46,445 nucleotides of DNA from Competibacteraceae bacterium UBA2792 (GTDB lineage Bacteria > Pseudomonadota > Gammaproteobacteria > Competibacterales > Competibacteraceae), in the NCBI GenBank assembly GCA_002352125.1, contig DEHU01000199.1:4031-50475 (forward strand), read 5' to 3'. Every line of letters begins with the position of its first letter. Position 1 is the first letter of the stretch. A program made the position numbers and the translations under genes. This document shows, in pieces, positions 18,256-26,978 of the stretch. The notes under the pieces were generated by a model. The model did not search any database. It worked only from the letters and a program-made list of their open reading frames with translations, and was not told where the DNA came from.

Positions 18256-19524
18256 TCAATTCTGCGTTTCCTGAAGCGCGGCCACTGGCGAGACCTTGAG
18301 CGCGCCGCCCAGGCTGAACAAGGCGGTCGTGGCCGTCACCAGCAACAACGCACCCGTCAGCCAGACGATGGACGACACGCTGGTCGCCAAACGCAGGCGA
18401 TCGCCGCCGAACACCATTTGCAAACCCACGTCGTGGGTCTCGAATCCCACACCGTTCAGAATCGATGCCGCGAGCAGGCCGATCACGATTCCCGTGCAGG
18501 ACGCGAACAGATTGACCAGCAGGATTTCGGTGGCATACATGCGCTTGAGGAAACCGCGCGAAGCGCCCAGGCAGTAATAGGTACCGATCTCCCGGCCGCG
18601 ATCCACCAAGTTGGTGGACACCACGTTCATGACGCCGAACATCACCACGAAGACGATGAGCAGGGTAATGGAGATGATGATTTGCCGGATCGCTCCGTAT
18701 ACCGCGATGGACTGCTGATGGATATCGCCGAACCGGCGAATCGCTACTTCCGGATCGATTGTCTTCAATAGCGTTTGCAATTTGGCTAAAACCGACTCGC
18801 TTGAGGCGGATTTGACTAAATCAAGGTGCAGAAATGGCACTTCGTTTTCGTAATAGCCTGAGATCAGGTCGTAACCAGCCAGCGGCGTGTAGATAGCTTT
18901 GAAGACGGTTGGTAGATCGATCTTGGAGCGATAGAAGCCCTCGACCCGGAAATTTTCCGCTAGCGCCTGACCGAACAGCGTCGATCCGGTGACGATGACC
19001 GCATCGCCTACCGAGACGCCCAGATCATCTTTCATGCTGGCATGCAGCAGCAGACCATCGGGTTGGCCTGAGAGATAGTGCCCTTCGGTGATCAGGATGC
19101 GATCCCGTACATGCCGGTCGTTCCCTAGTTCAACGCCAAGGTACTGAATATCTTTGTATTTCTTGCCATGAACATAAAGGCCAGCATTGACCGGAATCGT
19201 CACCGGATAAACGGCCTCGACCTCTTTCACGCCAGCGATCTTTTCGCTGAGCGCTCGAAAGCGAGTTACCGTCATTTTGTTGAGCGATTCGGCTTTCTCG
19301 CCCGCCTCGCGGGCACGCAAGTAATCCCAGTGGCTGACTACGAGATCGGCGGGCGGATTTCGCAGTCCCTCGATTCCGTTGGTAAAGTTTTCAATCTCGC
19401 CATCCGAGAAAGAAAGAAACAGGAATAGCACCGTGGAGATCAGGGTGATCGCGATGTAAATCACCAAACTGCGCTGGCGATTGGCGAAGATATTGCGAAA
19501 GGCAAGTTTCAGGGAAAGCATCAT
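18256..19524 (-). CDS. FtsX/MacB-type ABC transporter permease (LolC/E-like), second subunit
   Basis: 422 residues. One membrane span near the N-terminus (AFRNIFANRQRSLVIYIAITLISTVLF), a large periplasmic domain, then three spans from about residue 270, ending in the GGALKVSPVAALQETQ tail typical of FtsX-like permeases. The start ATG overlaps the stop of the preceding permease (ATGA), indicating coupled translation. With the ATPase and the other permease it makes a heterodimeric MacB/LolCDE-like transporter that would extract or push a substrate using mechanotransmission rather than channel transport. The family includes lipoprotein-releasing, peptide-export and lipid-handling systems, so the substrate cannot be read from sequence. 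Confidence 0.88.
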   Translation of the reverse strand: MMLSLKLAFRNIFANRQRSLVIYIAITLISTVLFLFLSFSDGEIENFTNGIEGLRNPPADLVVSHWDYLRAREAGEKAESLNKMTVTRFRALSEKIAGVKEVEAVYPVTIPVNAGLYVHGKKYKDIQYLGVELGNDRHVRDRILITEGHYLSGQPDGLLLHASMKDDLGVSVGDAVIVTGSTLFGQALAENFRVEGFYRSKIDLPTVFKAIYTPLAGYDLISGYYENEVPFLHLDLVKSASSESVLAKLQTLLKTIDPEVAIRRFGDIHQQSIAVYGAIRQIIISITLLIVFVVMFGVMNVVSTNLVDRGREIGTYYCLGASRGFLKRMYATEILLVNLFASCTGIVIGLLAASILNGVGFETHDVGLQMVFGGDRLRLATSVSSIVWLTGALLLVTATTALFSLGGALKVSPVAALQETQN

Positions 19525-21128
19525 TGAGTCTCCCTAAGCACTTCCACCGGTTTGAGCTTCAATACCCGAGATACCGGAATCAACGCTGCCGCCAACGCGC
19601 CGGGTAATACGAAGAGATAAGCGAGCAAGACGTGTCGCGCGCTCCAGTCGAAATAGAGCAAGTGATCGTGAAAGAACACCATGCCCGGCATGCCAAATTT
19701 TGCAAACACCGCGACGACGATGGAGCCTAGCAGGGCGCCGCCGATCCAGGCGATGGTCACGATCACGAAGATTTCTCCCAGGAACAGCAGGGCGTATTCC
19801 CGAGGGCTCATACCTAGCGCCACGACGGTACCGATTTCGCGCCGGCGTTTGATGACGGCCAACAGAATCATGTTGGTCACGAAGATCACCACGGCAGCGA
19901 TGAAGAGTCCCACCAATACCATCAAACCGATCCGGATGCCGAGGGCGGTGGGTAAGTAACCGGCGCCCATCTCCCGGTAATCCAGTACTTGATCATTCAG
20001 CCCGCGACCGTTGAGATACTCCTGGATGCGGGCCTTGATGCTATCGATCCGACCGATGTCGGCCAGCCGAATAGCGACCTCGGTAAATTCGTGTTCTCCG
20101 AGCTGCAGATAATTTTTTAACGGTTGAATAGCCATAAAGCTCTCGAAGCCATAGAGCGGCATGGATTCGGCGAATCCCGCAAACTCGATCGGAATGACTA
20201 CAGGCATGGATAGAGCCTTGACTTCTCGTGGCGAGCTGGTCTGGAACGTCATCGGTGTGCCGAGCTGGATGGATTCGCTAACCGGACTGATCGCATCCAG
20301 AAACAGCGCCGAAAGTAGCTGTTTGTTGACGTAACGAATCCGGGAAATCTCCGTCTTTTCCCCGTCTCCCAACGCTTGCGCAGCAGCGATGGCTTCCTCT
20401 AAACGCCAGTCATATTTCTGGCGGTAGCGGTCTGGAACGCCCCGATAGAGCAACGGATCGGCGAGCGCGGCGTCGAGCGACCGCAGGAATGCCGATCGAT
20501 CTCCGCCAGCGTCACGGGAGAAATAACGCGGAAACGCATCCCTTGCCTGTTCCTCGAAACGTACAAGCTCTTGATCTCGGACCCGAAGATCGCCCTCGGT
20601 GATCGAATCGGTAGCAACCTTGATCGCTTCCCAGAACTGCACGCTGCGACGCAGTACGGGTACGTCCCGTTCGTCGGGGTCGCGACGCTCCGAGACGTGC
20701 GAGATGCGCAATCCCGGAAACACTCGCTGTCTGTCATCGGGGTCGATCCCCACCATGGTGGTGCTTCCCTGCTGGTCTCCGTTCAGCACCAGAAATTCAC
20801 CCGATGTCCTGATAATGGGTGCGGCGGCCACGACGCCCTCGATCCCGCGGAGGAAACTCAGTAAATCCTCGTCTGCCTCGATCAGCAGCAAGCCCTCCGC
20901 GCCTCGCTTCCAGGGCTTTCGCTTCAACTCGGCCGCGTCCGGATGGACGATAGCCAAATGCGCTGTGGTGGTATCGATAAACAGTCTGACGTAGCGGTCG
21001 AAAAAGCTGTCCATCATCGCTAGCAGGAATACGATGGCGGCGATGCACAAGGCGATGAGGATGGATAGCCGTCGACCGCGCTCCCGATGTCGCCGCAGAC
21101 TGCGGAGCACGAGCTTATGCAGGTACAT
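19521..21128 (-). CDS. FtsX/MacB-type ABC transporter permease (LolC/E-like), first subunit
   Basis: 535 residues from the ATG at 21128. The frame is open further upstream, but that extension is low-complexity and lies within the ATPase gene. The N-terminal span SILIALCIAAIVFLLAMMDSFF, a periplasmic domain of about 350 residues, then three C-terminal spans and the KLKPVEVLRETQ ending are as in MacB/LolC. It is about 110 residues longer than its partner, all in the periplasmic part, so the two permeases are not simple duplicates. The start overlaps the ATPase gene by 14 bases. It is predicted to pair with the downstream permease in the inner membrane. Confidence 0.88.
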   Translation of the reverse strand: MYLHKLVLRSLRRHRERGRRLSILIALCIAAIVFLLAMMDSFFDRYVRLFIDTTTAHLAIVHPDAAELKRKPWKRGAEGLLLIEADEDLLSFLRGIEGVVAAAPIIRTSGEFLVLNGDQQGSTTMVGIDPDDRQRVFPGLRISHVSERRDPDERDVPVLRRSVQFWEAIKVATDSITEGDLRVRDQELVRFEEQARDAFPRYFSRDAGGDRSAFLRSLDAALADPLLYRGVPDRYRQKYDWRLEEAIAAAQALGDGEKTEISRIRYVNKQLLSALFLDAISPVSESIQLGTPMTFQTSSPREVKALSMPVVIPIEFAGFAESMPLYGFESFMAIQPLKNYLQLGEHEFTEVAIRLADIGRIDSIKARIQEYLNGRGLNDQVLDYREMGAGYLPTALGIRIGLMVLVGLFIAAVVIFVTNMILLAVIKRRREIGTVVALGMSPREYALLFLGEIFVIVTIAWIGGALLGSIVVAVFAKFGMPGMVFFHDHLLYFDWSARHVLLAYLFVLPGALAAALIPVSRVLKLKPVEVLRETQ

Positions 21129-21885
21129 GGACGCTCCGATCCGCCGGCTGGATGACGCCGTCGACGACCCGGATAACGCGATCGGCCTCGCGCATGACGG
21201 CTTCGTCGTGGGAGGCAACCACGAACGTGGTCCGTTGGTCGCGATTCATCTCGCGCATCAGTTCGAGGATCTTGCGCCCCGTCACCGAATCGAGATTCGC
21301 GGTCGGTTCGTCGCCGAGCACCAGCTCCGGGTGCGTGACCAGCGCGCGCGCGATCGCCACCCGCTGGCGCTGTCCCCCGGAAAGCTCGTCGGGTTTGTGC
21401 CGGAGATAAGATTCGACACCAACGGCGGCGGCGAGCCGCTCGATGCGCTGGTGCCGTTCCTGCTTGCCGACATGCTGGATCAACAACGGAAATTCGATGT
21501 TCTCGTAGGCGTCGAGAACCGGAATCAGGTTGAACGACTGAAAGATGAAAGCGACTCGGGACTTGCGGAAGTCATGCACTTCTCGGTCGCTTTTGCCCGT
21601 GATCCGATGATCGTCGAAATACAAATCGCCCGAGCTCGGAGAGTCGAGCATTCCGATGAGATTGAGCAAGGTTGATTTTCCGGCTCCCGACGGGCCGACG
21701 ACGCACACATACTCGCCTTTCCCGATGGCGAAATCCACGCCACGCAGCGCTTCGACCGGTGTCTTGCCCAAGTAGTAGGTTTTGCGCAATTGGTGACCTC
21801 GTATAAAAGCCACGGCGCTTGACCGGGACGCGCCCTCGGCGGGATTCTCTTCGCCGATAGAGAAATTTTGCTGACACACATGCAT
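21115..21885 (-). CDS. ABC transporter ATP-binding protein (LolD/MacB-like)
   Basis: 256 residues with Walker A GPSGAGKST at about 64-72, a Q-loop (FIFQSFNLIPVL), signature LSGGQRQR, Walker B LVLGDEPT and switch-region histidine (VASHDEAV). The residues after Walker A and the FNLIPVLDAYENIEFPLL segment are typical of the MacB/LolD family that powers FtsX-type permeases. A short N-terminal extension of about 25 residues precedes the usual domain. It sits directly upstream of, and overlaps, the first permease. It is the cytoplasmic motor of the export set; the regulation and substrate are not visible. Confidence 0.92.
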   Translation of the reverse strand: MHVCQQNFSIGEENPAEGASRSSAVAFIRGHQLRKTYYLGKTPVEALRGVDFAIGKGEYVCVVGPSGAGKSTLLNLIGMLDSPSSGDLYFDDHRITGKSDREVHDFRKSRVAFIFQSFNLIPVLDAYENIEFPLLIQHVGKQERHQRIERLAAAVGVESYLRHKPDELSGGQRQRVAIARALVTHPELVLGDEPTANLDSVTGRKILELMREMNRDQRTTFVVASHDEAVMREADRVIRVVDGVIQPADRSVHVPA

Positions 21886-21914
21886 CGCGACGCTCTCCGC
21901 TGTCCGTGGATCGG

Positions 21915-22652
21915 TTACTGGTGTTCTTCCAGACGCAGGGCCAGGTTTTGCCGATTGAAAAACTGTTCCGCCAACACCATCGGAGTCTCTGCCTCATAAG
22001 TCATGGTGGATTCCTCATCGGGGGACAGGGGAGAAGTCACGAACAGTTCGGTGGGTTTGTCGCGGCCGTTGACATTCTTGATCGCCTTGTACTCGATGGT
22101 TTTGATGATCTGTCCCGCTCCGCTCAACGCCACGGCCTTGACGGGAACGAAACTGCCCTTGGCGACGGTGAACTGGATACGGTGATAAGGCGATTGCCGA
22201 TCCTTTGCCGTCAGATCCAAGACCCATTCCTTGTCCGTTTCGCTGGCGAGAGTGGCGTTGTAGTTATCCTTCAAATTCAGGCGCACGATATCGCCGTAGG
22301 AAAAACCGGTATCGCCGAAAGCCAAGTTGGCCGGGACTCGCAAGGTGCGACCGGCGTTTTGCTGGTACATCCAGACGTTGCGGTCCAACATAATCAAATC
22401 GTTGCCGATGGAAGAGGCAGGCGCGGTGAAACGCACGATTACTTTTTGGTTGTTGTCGCGGGCGTAAGTCTTCATCTCGTACGACTCATCCACCCGGCCG
22501 TTTTTCTTGAAGGTCAGCCGCAGCATTACCCTGGCCTCCGGATTCATTAGCGCATCGACTTTTTCGATAATTTCGGAGGGCGCCATGGTCCACGCTGGCG
22601 ACATAGCCCAGAACAACAGCAGTGCAAAACCATATTTCGCGGCCTTAACCAT
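21915..22652 (-). CDS. LolA-like periplasmic outer-membrane lipoprotein-sorting protein
   Basis: 245 residues from the ATG at 22652 (MVKAAKYGFALLLFWAMSP), chosen because it starts a clean Sec signal peptide; a longer in-frame ATG at 22709 would add 19 residues before it. No lipobox cysteine is seen, so it is likely soluble in the periplasm. The mature part is strand-rich (VMLRLTFKKNGRVDESYEMKTY; QKVIVRFTAPASSIGNDLIM; WMYQQNAGRTLRVP), as in the LolA-like/DUF4292-type half-barrels that shield an acyl chain. It precedes the ABC ATPase and permeases. Together they suggest relay of a lipid-like or acylated substrate from inner to outer membrane. LolA of housekeeping type is shorter. Confidence 0.82.
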   Translation of the reverse strand: MVKAAKYGFALLLFWAMSPAWTMAPSEIIEKVDALMNPEARVMLRLTFKKNGRVDESYEMKTYARDNNQKVIVRFTAPASSIGNDLIMLDRNVWMYQQNAGRTLRVPANLAFGDTGFSYGDIVRLNLKDNYNATLASETDKEWVLDLTAKDRQSPYHRIQFTVAKGSFVPVKAVALSGAGQIIKTIEYKAIKNVNGRDKPTELFVTSPLSPDEESTMTYEAETPMVLAEQFFNRQNLALRLEEHQ

Positions 22653-22736
22653 TTCGGTTCTCAAGCAGGTTGGAAGGATCGAAAGAGCGGTGGTAGCGTC
22701 GCGAACCACCGAACGGAAAAACGTGCGGCCCGGCGC

Positions 22737-23531
22737 TTATCCCCCGATCGGTGCCAACTCCGCGCGCACATGTTTTAGCTCCTGCGCCAGAGTCCACAGC
22801 ACCAGCGACTCGGCTTCCTCGGAAAACAGGTAAAAATGGCCGCCCGGAAACATCTTCATGCGAAACGCGTTCTCGGTCTGGTCTTGCCAACTTGCGATAT
22901 CCCGTTGGTTGACCAATGGATCGCGATAACCGCCCATGGCGGTCAGTGGGCAATTCAACGGTGCGGCAGGGCGGTAGATATAGCGATCGCAAGCGTTGAA
23001 ATCGGCGCGGATGGTGGGCAACAACAATTCCCGTAGCTCCTCGTTTCGCAGAACTTCTGCGGGGGTTCCTCCTAACGCCTCAAGTCGCCGCAAGATTTCG
23101 TCGTCGTCTTGTCCGTATTCGTCGCGTTCGCGAACAAGAGACTGCGGCGCAAAAAAGGCTGAGACGATCACGCTGGCGGGGGCGTGAACGGTGTCGCGCA
23201 GTCGCCGCGCCAATTCGAAAGCGACCAAGGCTCCCATGCTATGCCCCAGAAAAATCGTCGGGACGGTGGATTCATGCCCGAAAGCGTCGGCGAGCTCGCT
23301 GACCAAATCGGATACCGCTTCTGGGTGCGGATCGTTCATGCGCTCGGCCCGGCCCGGATAGCGGGCTACCCACAACGCGGTTTCATGCCGAAGATGGCGC
23401 TGCCAGCGGCGGAACGCGCTAACTGGCAGCGCATCGCCGGCGAACGGGAAACAGACGAGCCGGGTCGTGAACTCGCTGCCTTCCGCGATCTTCTGGAAGC
23501 ACCGGGAGGGTTTGGATGCTGTTGAAATCAT
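22737..23531 (-). CDS. Type II thioesterase of the assembly line
   Basis: 264 residues, alpha/beta-hydrolase fold. The nucleophile motif GHSMG has serine 98; the acid probably lies in the GGYRDPLV segment and the histidine is in PGGHFYLF (about 232). The N-terminal LVCFPFAGDALPVSAFRRW is characteristic of stand-alone TEII proteins (GrsT/RifR type). These remove wrongly loaded or stalled acyl groups from carrier domains, and some act in release. No megasynthase here carries its own thioesterase domain, so this protein could be more than an editor, but the terminal reductase is the better candidate for release. It starts 15 bases after the stop of the FkbH-ACP-reductase gene. Confidence 0.9.
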   Translation of the reverse strand: MISTASKPSRCFQKIAEGSEFTTRLVCFPFAGDALPVSAFRRWQRHLRHETALWVARYPGRAERMNDPHPEAVSDLVSELADAFGHESTVPTIFLGHSMGALVAFELARRLRDTVHAPASVIVSAFFAPQSLVRERDEYGQDDDEILRRLEALGGTPAEVLRNEELRELLLPTIRADFNACDRYIYRPAAPLNCPLTAMGGYRDPLVNQRDIASWQDQTENAFRMKMFPGGHFYLFSEEAESLVLWTLAQELKHVRAELAPIGG

Positions 23532-23546
23532 TGCCGCCGTCTCATC

Positions 23547-26500
23547 CTAGGAGATGCGAACCGGAAAAAAACCCGTTTCGGTAAAGTATCTTAGATAGCG
23601 ATGGAAGACCGCCTCATCGATCCGGGGGATCGAAAGGGGCGAGTCCGCCAATCCGGCCAAAGCGTTGGTTTGATCGAAGACCAGATCGTCCCATTGCGCG
23701 ATGGTTTGCGGCAGGAAGGCGATCAGGCCCGCCGACGCGGACTGAGGGTCCGTGCGCGCCCGTTCCATGATGGCCTTGCGCCAGCCGGCGTAAGACATCT
23801 CCGTCAGCGGCAGACCGAAGGCGCGGATCCAATTTCCCACGGTTCGCAAATCGGGCGCCTGGGCGTTGTAGAGGTGATGGGTCTTGCCCTGGGCTCGCGG
23901 ATTGAAGATCAGATGGAGCAGACACTTGGCGACGTGATCGACTGGCGCCATGTCCATGGCGATGCGGTTGTCCATGACGCATCCGGCCTCGACCCCGGCG
24001 CGAATCATTCGCCACAGAAAGTCGTGGGTATGGCAAGCCCCGGTCGCGCTGCAACCGGACAGGCGCCCTAGGCGATAGACGGTCACGGGCAAACCCCGGC
24101 TCTGACCCATTTTGACGAGGCGCTCGGCCACCCATTTGGATTGCCGGTATCCGACGTGCAATTCCTCGGGATGATCGGGATCGCTATCCTCCAGCAACGC
24201 GCGACCGCCCGTTCCGTCGCTCGGTGCAAAGACGTAAAGCGTGGAAACGTGGTGCAGCGGCTTGGTTTTGGCTTCGCAACAAAACCGCAAAATCTCGCGC
24301 GTGCCGAGAACGTTGGCGGCTTTGAGTTTCGCGTAGGGGTCGATGAAGTTGGTCACCGCGCCGTTGTGAACCACCAGGTCGATCTCGGCGCACAAACGCT
24401 GCCACAGCGCCGGTTCCATGCCCAGTCCCGGTTTGCCCAAATCTCCCACCACGGGAACGATTCGCGCCGCTTGGCTCTCCGGCCAGGGATAATAGGTCGC
24501 GACGTTGCCACGGAGCCGCTCCAGGGCGCCAGCGGAGTCGGTGGCGCGGCAATGGCAGTAGATCGTGGCCTCGGTGCGTTCGAGCAACTCGCGCAGCAAG
24601 AAGGCGCCGAGAAAACCGGTGGCGCCGGTCAACAGAATCGCGGCGGGACGCAGCGCGTTCCCGGCCGGCAGAGAGGTGTTCACGGCGATGGTGGGATCGA
24701 GATCGACCTCCTTGCGCAACTGGGTGCCCGCTACCCACAGAGCGGCCGAGACGGCGTCCGCGTTGAATTCGGCCGCATCGCGTGCGCTTTGAATGGCCTC
24801 GATGGTGTGCGCCATGAGCGCCACGGTGGGATTCTCGAAGAAGACCCGGACCGGCAACTCGATCCCGAAGGTTTTTTCGAGTTCGAAAATCAGTTGAGTG
24901 GCGAGGATGGACTGGCCGCCGATGTGGAAGAAATTATCGAAAGCCCCGACCTGATCGATCCCCAACACGCGGCTCCAGATATGGGCCAATTGGCGTTCGA
25001 GCAGCGTTCGCGGCTCCACGTAAACGGTTTCCAGAACCGGCCTGGCGGCCTGCTTTTCCTGTTGCACGGCCCACAATGCCTGGGCCGGCGTCCGCAGATC
25101 CTGCGTCAGTTCGATGCCAACGCGAAAGGCGTGCGCCGCCGGCAACTTGCGCCGCCGCGCGCGAAGCAACTCCAACCCCGGCGTTCGCGCCGGTTCGGCG
25201 TTCGGGATCGACCGCGCGATTTGGGGATCGCGGCCCCGGGCGCTGGCGCGGGCCGCGAAGGCTTCCACATCCAGTTCGACATCGAACGCTTCGGTATCCT
25301 TGGAGCACGCATCCGGCGCAAAACGATCCAAGAAGTCCCGGGCGACATGGTTGCGGGGCGTCGTGCGGTAGCGCAGCCGGACGCGCTTCAGGCGACGCTC
25401 CCGGGCGATGCTGCACAGCCGGTCCAGCACGATCCATTCTACGTCGCGACCGAGGACACGGCAGTTGAGCAGGAACGCATCGACGCTCAGGGCGTCGTCC
25501 GCTGTAGTCAGGGCCACCGCTCCCGCAACGCCGTAATCGCCGAAGCGATCGCTGACCCGAATGCCCAGAAACTCGCGCGCGCCGGAAGCAATCTCCTGTT
25601 CGAGACGCGCGACAGCGAAAGACTCGCCGGTGAAATTGAATTCGGTCACCGTCTCGCCGAGATGGGCCAGCCGATTCGAATCGGCGGCGCCGACGGGCTC
25701 GATATCCACCTGTAGATTCAGTTTCTTGCGAAAATCTTCCAGCGTTACGGGCGCGGTTTCACCACGCTGGATCGTTTCCGGTTCCTCGCCCTCGGCCGGC
25801 GCGGGAATCGCGTCGATCCATCCCTGCCGCTCCAGGACCAGCGGCCATTTCGCCGGCTCTTCTTGGAGACCGAGCACTCGCGCTTGCGGGAAGGCTTCGG
25901 CCAACGTGCGGAAGTCATCGACCGTTTCGCCTGCCAGAAAGACCAGATCGGTCTCCGTCGTGCCCGTCGTTTGCAGCAGCGTGCGTAGTCCGGCCACGAG
26001 GTCGGATTGATCGGCGAGGAATGCATCGAAATCGCCCCGCGAAAGGCGCATCTCGCGGCGCGCGAACGCCGCTTCGAGAGATGCGGCGCGGCGGCGGGAA
26101 CACACCGCGAGGCGATGGCCGGCCCGGCGAACGTCGGCGAGAAAGTCCTGAAAAGCAAGGTGGGGTTCACCCGCATCGCCTTGAGCGAGATTGACGCCAT
26201 CGGGTCCCGCTTCTTCCAGCCAGCCGTCCCACAGCACGGCATCCGGTTCTAACGCGATCAGGCGCGGCACGACCGTACTGCCGATCAGCGGAATCAGGCG
26301 GGCGAGACGCGCGCCGACCTCATCGAAAACCGCTTCGGTATACGGGATACGGGCCAGGGAAACCAGGCGCCAGTCGTAGACCTGTTCCTCGCCCAAGGCG
26401 CGGATGACTTCCTCGAAATCCAGCAGGGCGACGTGGGGCAGTCCGGCCAGCCGCGCACGCGCCGCTTCGCGGGCGCGAACCGCCGTGGCATAGACGCCCC

Positions 26501-26978
26501 GACAACTGCAACTGTCGCCAAGACCCAGAGGGCGCGCGGGTGGAATCGCCGGCAACACGAAAATGAAGCGGCGGTCGCCGGCAGCGCGTGCGGCCACCAA
26601 GCCGGCTAACTCCAGCAACGCCGAATCGAAATCTCCGCCAGCGACACCGGGTAGCGGCCTGCCTCGCCACAAATCTTCCAGGCGCGGCCAGATCAAACAG
26701 ATATCGGGGGCAAAGCGCCGGGTCTGGCTGTCTTCGTCCAAAACTTCCTGGACAATCTGATCGAAAGGGCTGGTAAACAGCGCGGTGGAACGCCCCGCCG
26801 CTTCGAGGGCATATCCGAGATAAGGCTCCAAGGGATGAACCGAAAAGGTGGCCATCAGCGCGATGCGCGTACCCGAACGGTCGCCGCGTGCCGCCGCCTT
26901 CCATCGGGCGCGCTTTTCGTGCAGCGCTGCCTTCCGCTCGCCAGCGAACGTTTGGAACGGCAATTCAACGACCGACAT
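23547..26978 (-). CDS. FkbH-like (catalytically degenerate) - carrier - thioester reductase protein
   Basis: 1143 residues. About 38-235: FkbH-type N-terminal domain (MATFSVHPLEPYLGYALEA). About 236-390: HAD-like domain, aligning without gaps to FkbH but with the nucleophile motif DLDNT replaced by EPDAV (244-248), the SKN motif by SRR (294-296), the motif III lysines lost and the motif IV DD replaced by AG (349-350). About 440-560: GNAT-like C-terminal part, well conserved (VSDRFGDYGVAG; LLNCRVLGRDVE). About 655-730: carrier with serine 690 (HIGGQS). About 778-1143: SDR-type thioester reductase with TGATGFLG at 784-791 and YRQSK (Y944, K948). FkbH proteins normally load glyceryl from 1,3-bisphosphoglycerate onto an ACP; this one cannot do that by the usual chemistry. 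The reductase would release an aldehyde or alcohol. Start ATG has GGAGAAGATC before it. Confidence 0.88.
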   Translation of the reverse strand: MSVVELPFQTFAGERKAALHEKRARWKAAARGDRSGTRIALMATFSVHPLEPYLGYALEAAGRSTALFTSPFDQIVQEVLDEDSQTRRFAPDICLIWPRLEDLWRGRPLPGVAGGDFDSALLELAGLVAARAAGDRRFIFVLPAIPPARPLGLGDSCSCRGVYATAVRAREAARARLAGLPHVALLDFEEVIRALGEEQVYDWRLVSLARIPYTEAVFDEVGARLARLIPLIGSTVVPRLIALEPDAVLWDGWLEEAGPDGVNLAQGDAGEPHLAFQDFLADVRRAGHRLAVCSRRRAASLEAAFARREMRLSRGDFDAFLADQSDLVAGLRTLLQTTGTTETDLVFLAGETVDDFRTLAEAFPQARVLGLQEEPAKWPLVLERQGWIDAIPAPAEGEEPETIQRGETAPVTLEDFRKKLNLQVDIEPVGAADSNRLAHLGETVTEFNFTGESFAVARLEQEIASGAREFLGIRVSDRFGDYGVAGAVALTTADDALSVDAFLLNCRVLGRDVEWIVLDRLCSIARERRLKRVRLRYRTTPRNHVARDFLDRFAPDACSKDTEAFDVELDVEAFAARASARGRDPQIARSIPNAEPARTPGLELLRARRRKLPAAHAFRVGIELTQDLRTPAQALWAVQQEKQAARPVLETVYVEPRTLLERQLAHIWSRVLGIDQVGAFDNFFHIGGQSILATQLIFELEKTFGIELPVRVFFENPTVALMAHTIEAIQSARDAAEFNADAVSAALWVAGTQLRKEVDLDPTIAVNTSLPAGNALRPAAILLTGATGFLGAFLLRELLERTEATIYCHCRATDSAGALERLRGNVATYYPWPESQAARIVPVVGDLGKPGLGMEPALWQRLCAEIDLVVHNGAVTNFIDPYAKLKAANVLGTREILRFCCEAKTKPLHHVSTLYVFAPSDGTGGRALLEDSDPDHPEELHVGYRQSKWVAERLVKMGQSRGLPVTVYRLGRLSGCSATGACHTHDFLWRMIRAGVEAGCVMDNRIAMDMAPVDHVAKCLLHLIFNPRAQGKTHHLYNAQAPDLRTVGNWIRAFGLPLTEMSYAGWRKAIMERARTDPQSASAGLIAFLPQTIAQWDDLVFDQTNALAGLADSPLSIPRIDEAVFHRYLRYFTETGFFPVRIS

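Noticed and set aside
24141..25715. Plus-strand frame of 524 codons
   Set aside because: It is antisense to the FkbH-ACP-reductase gene and has no recognisable domain.
23547..26978. Active glyceryl-loading FkbH
   Set aside because: The nucleophile and other HAD residues are replaced, so a standard bisphosphoglycerate-dependent role was not called.
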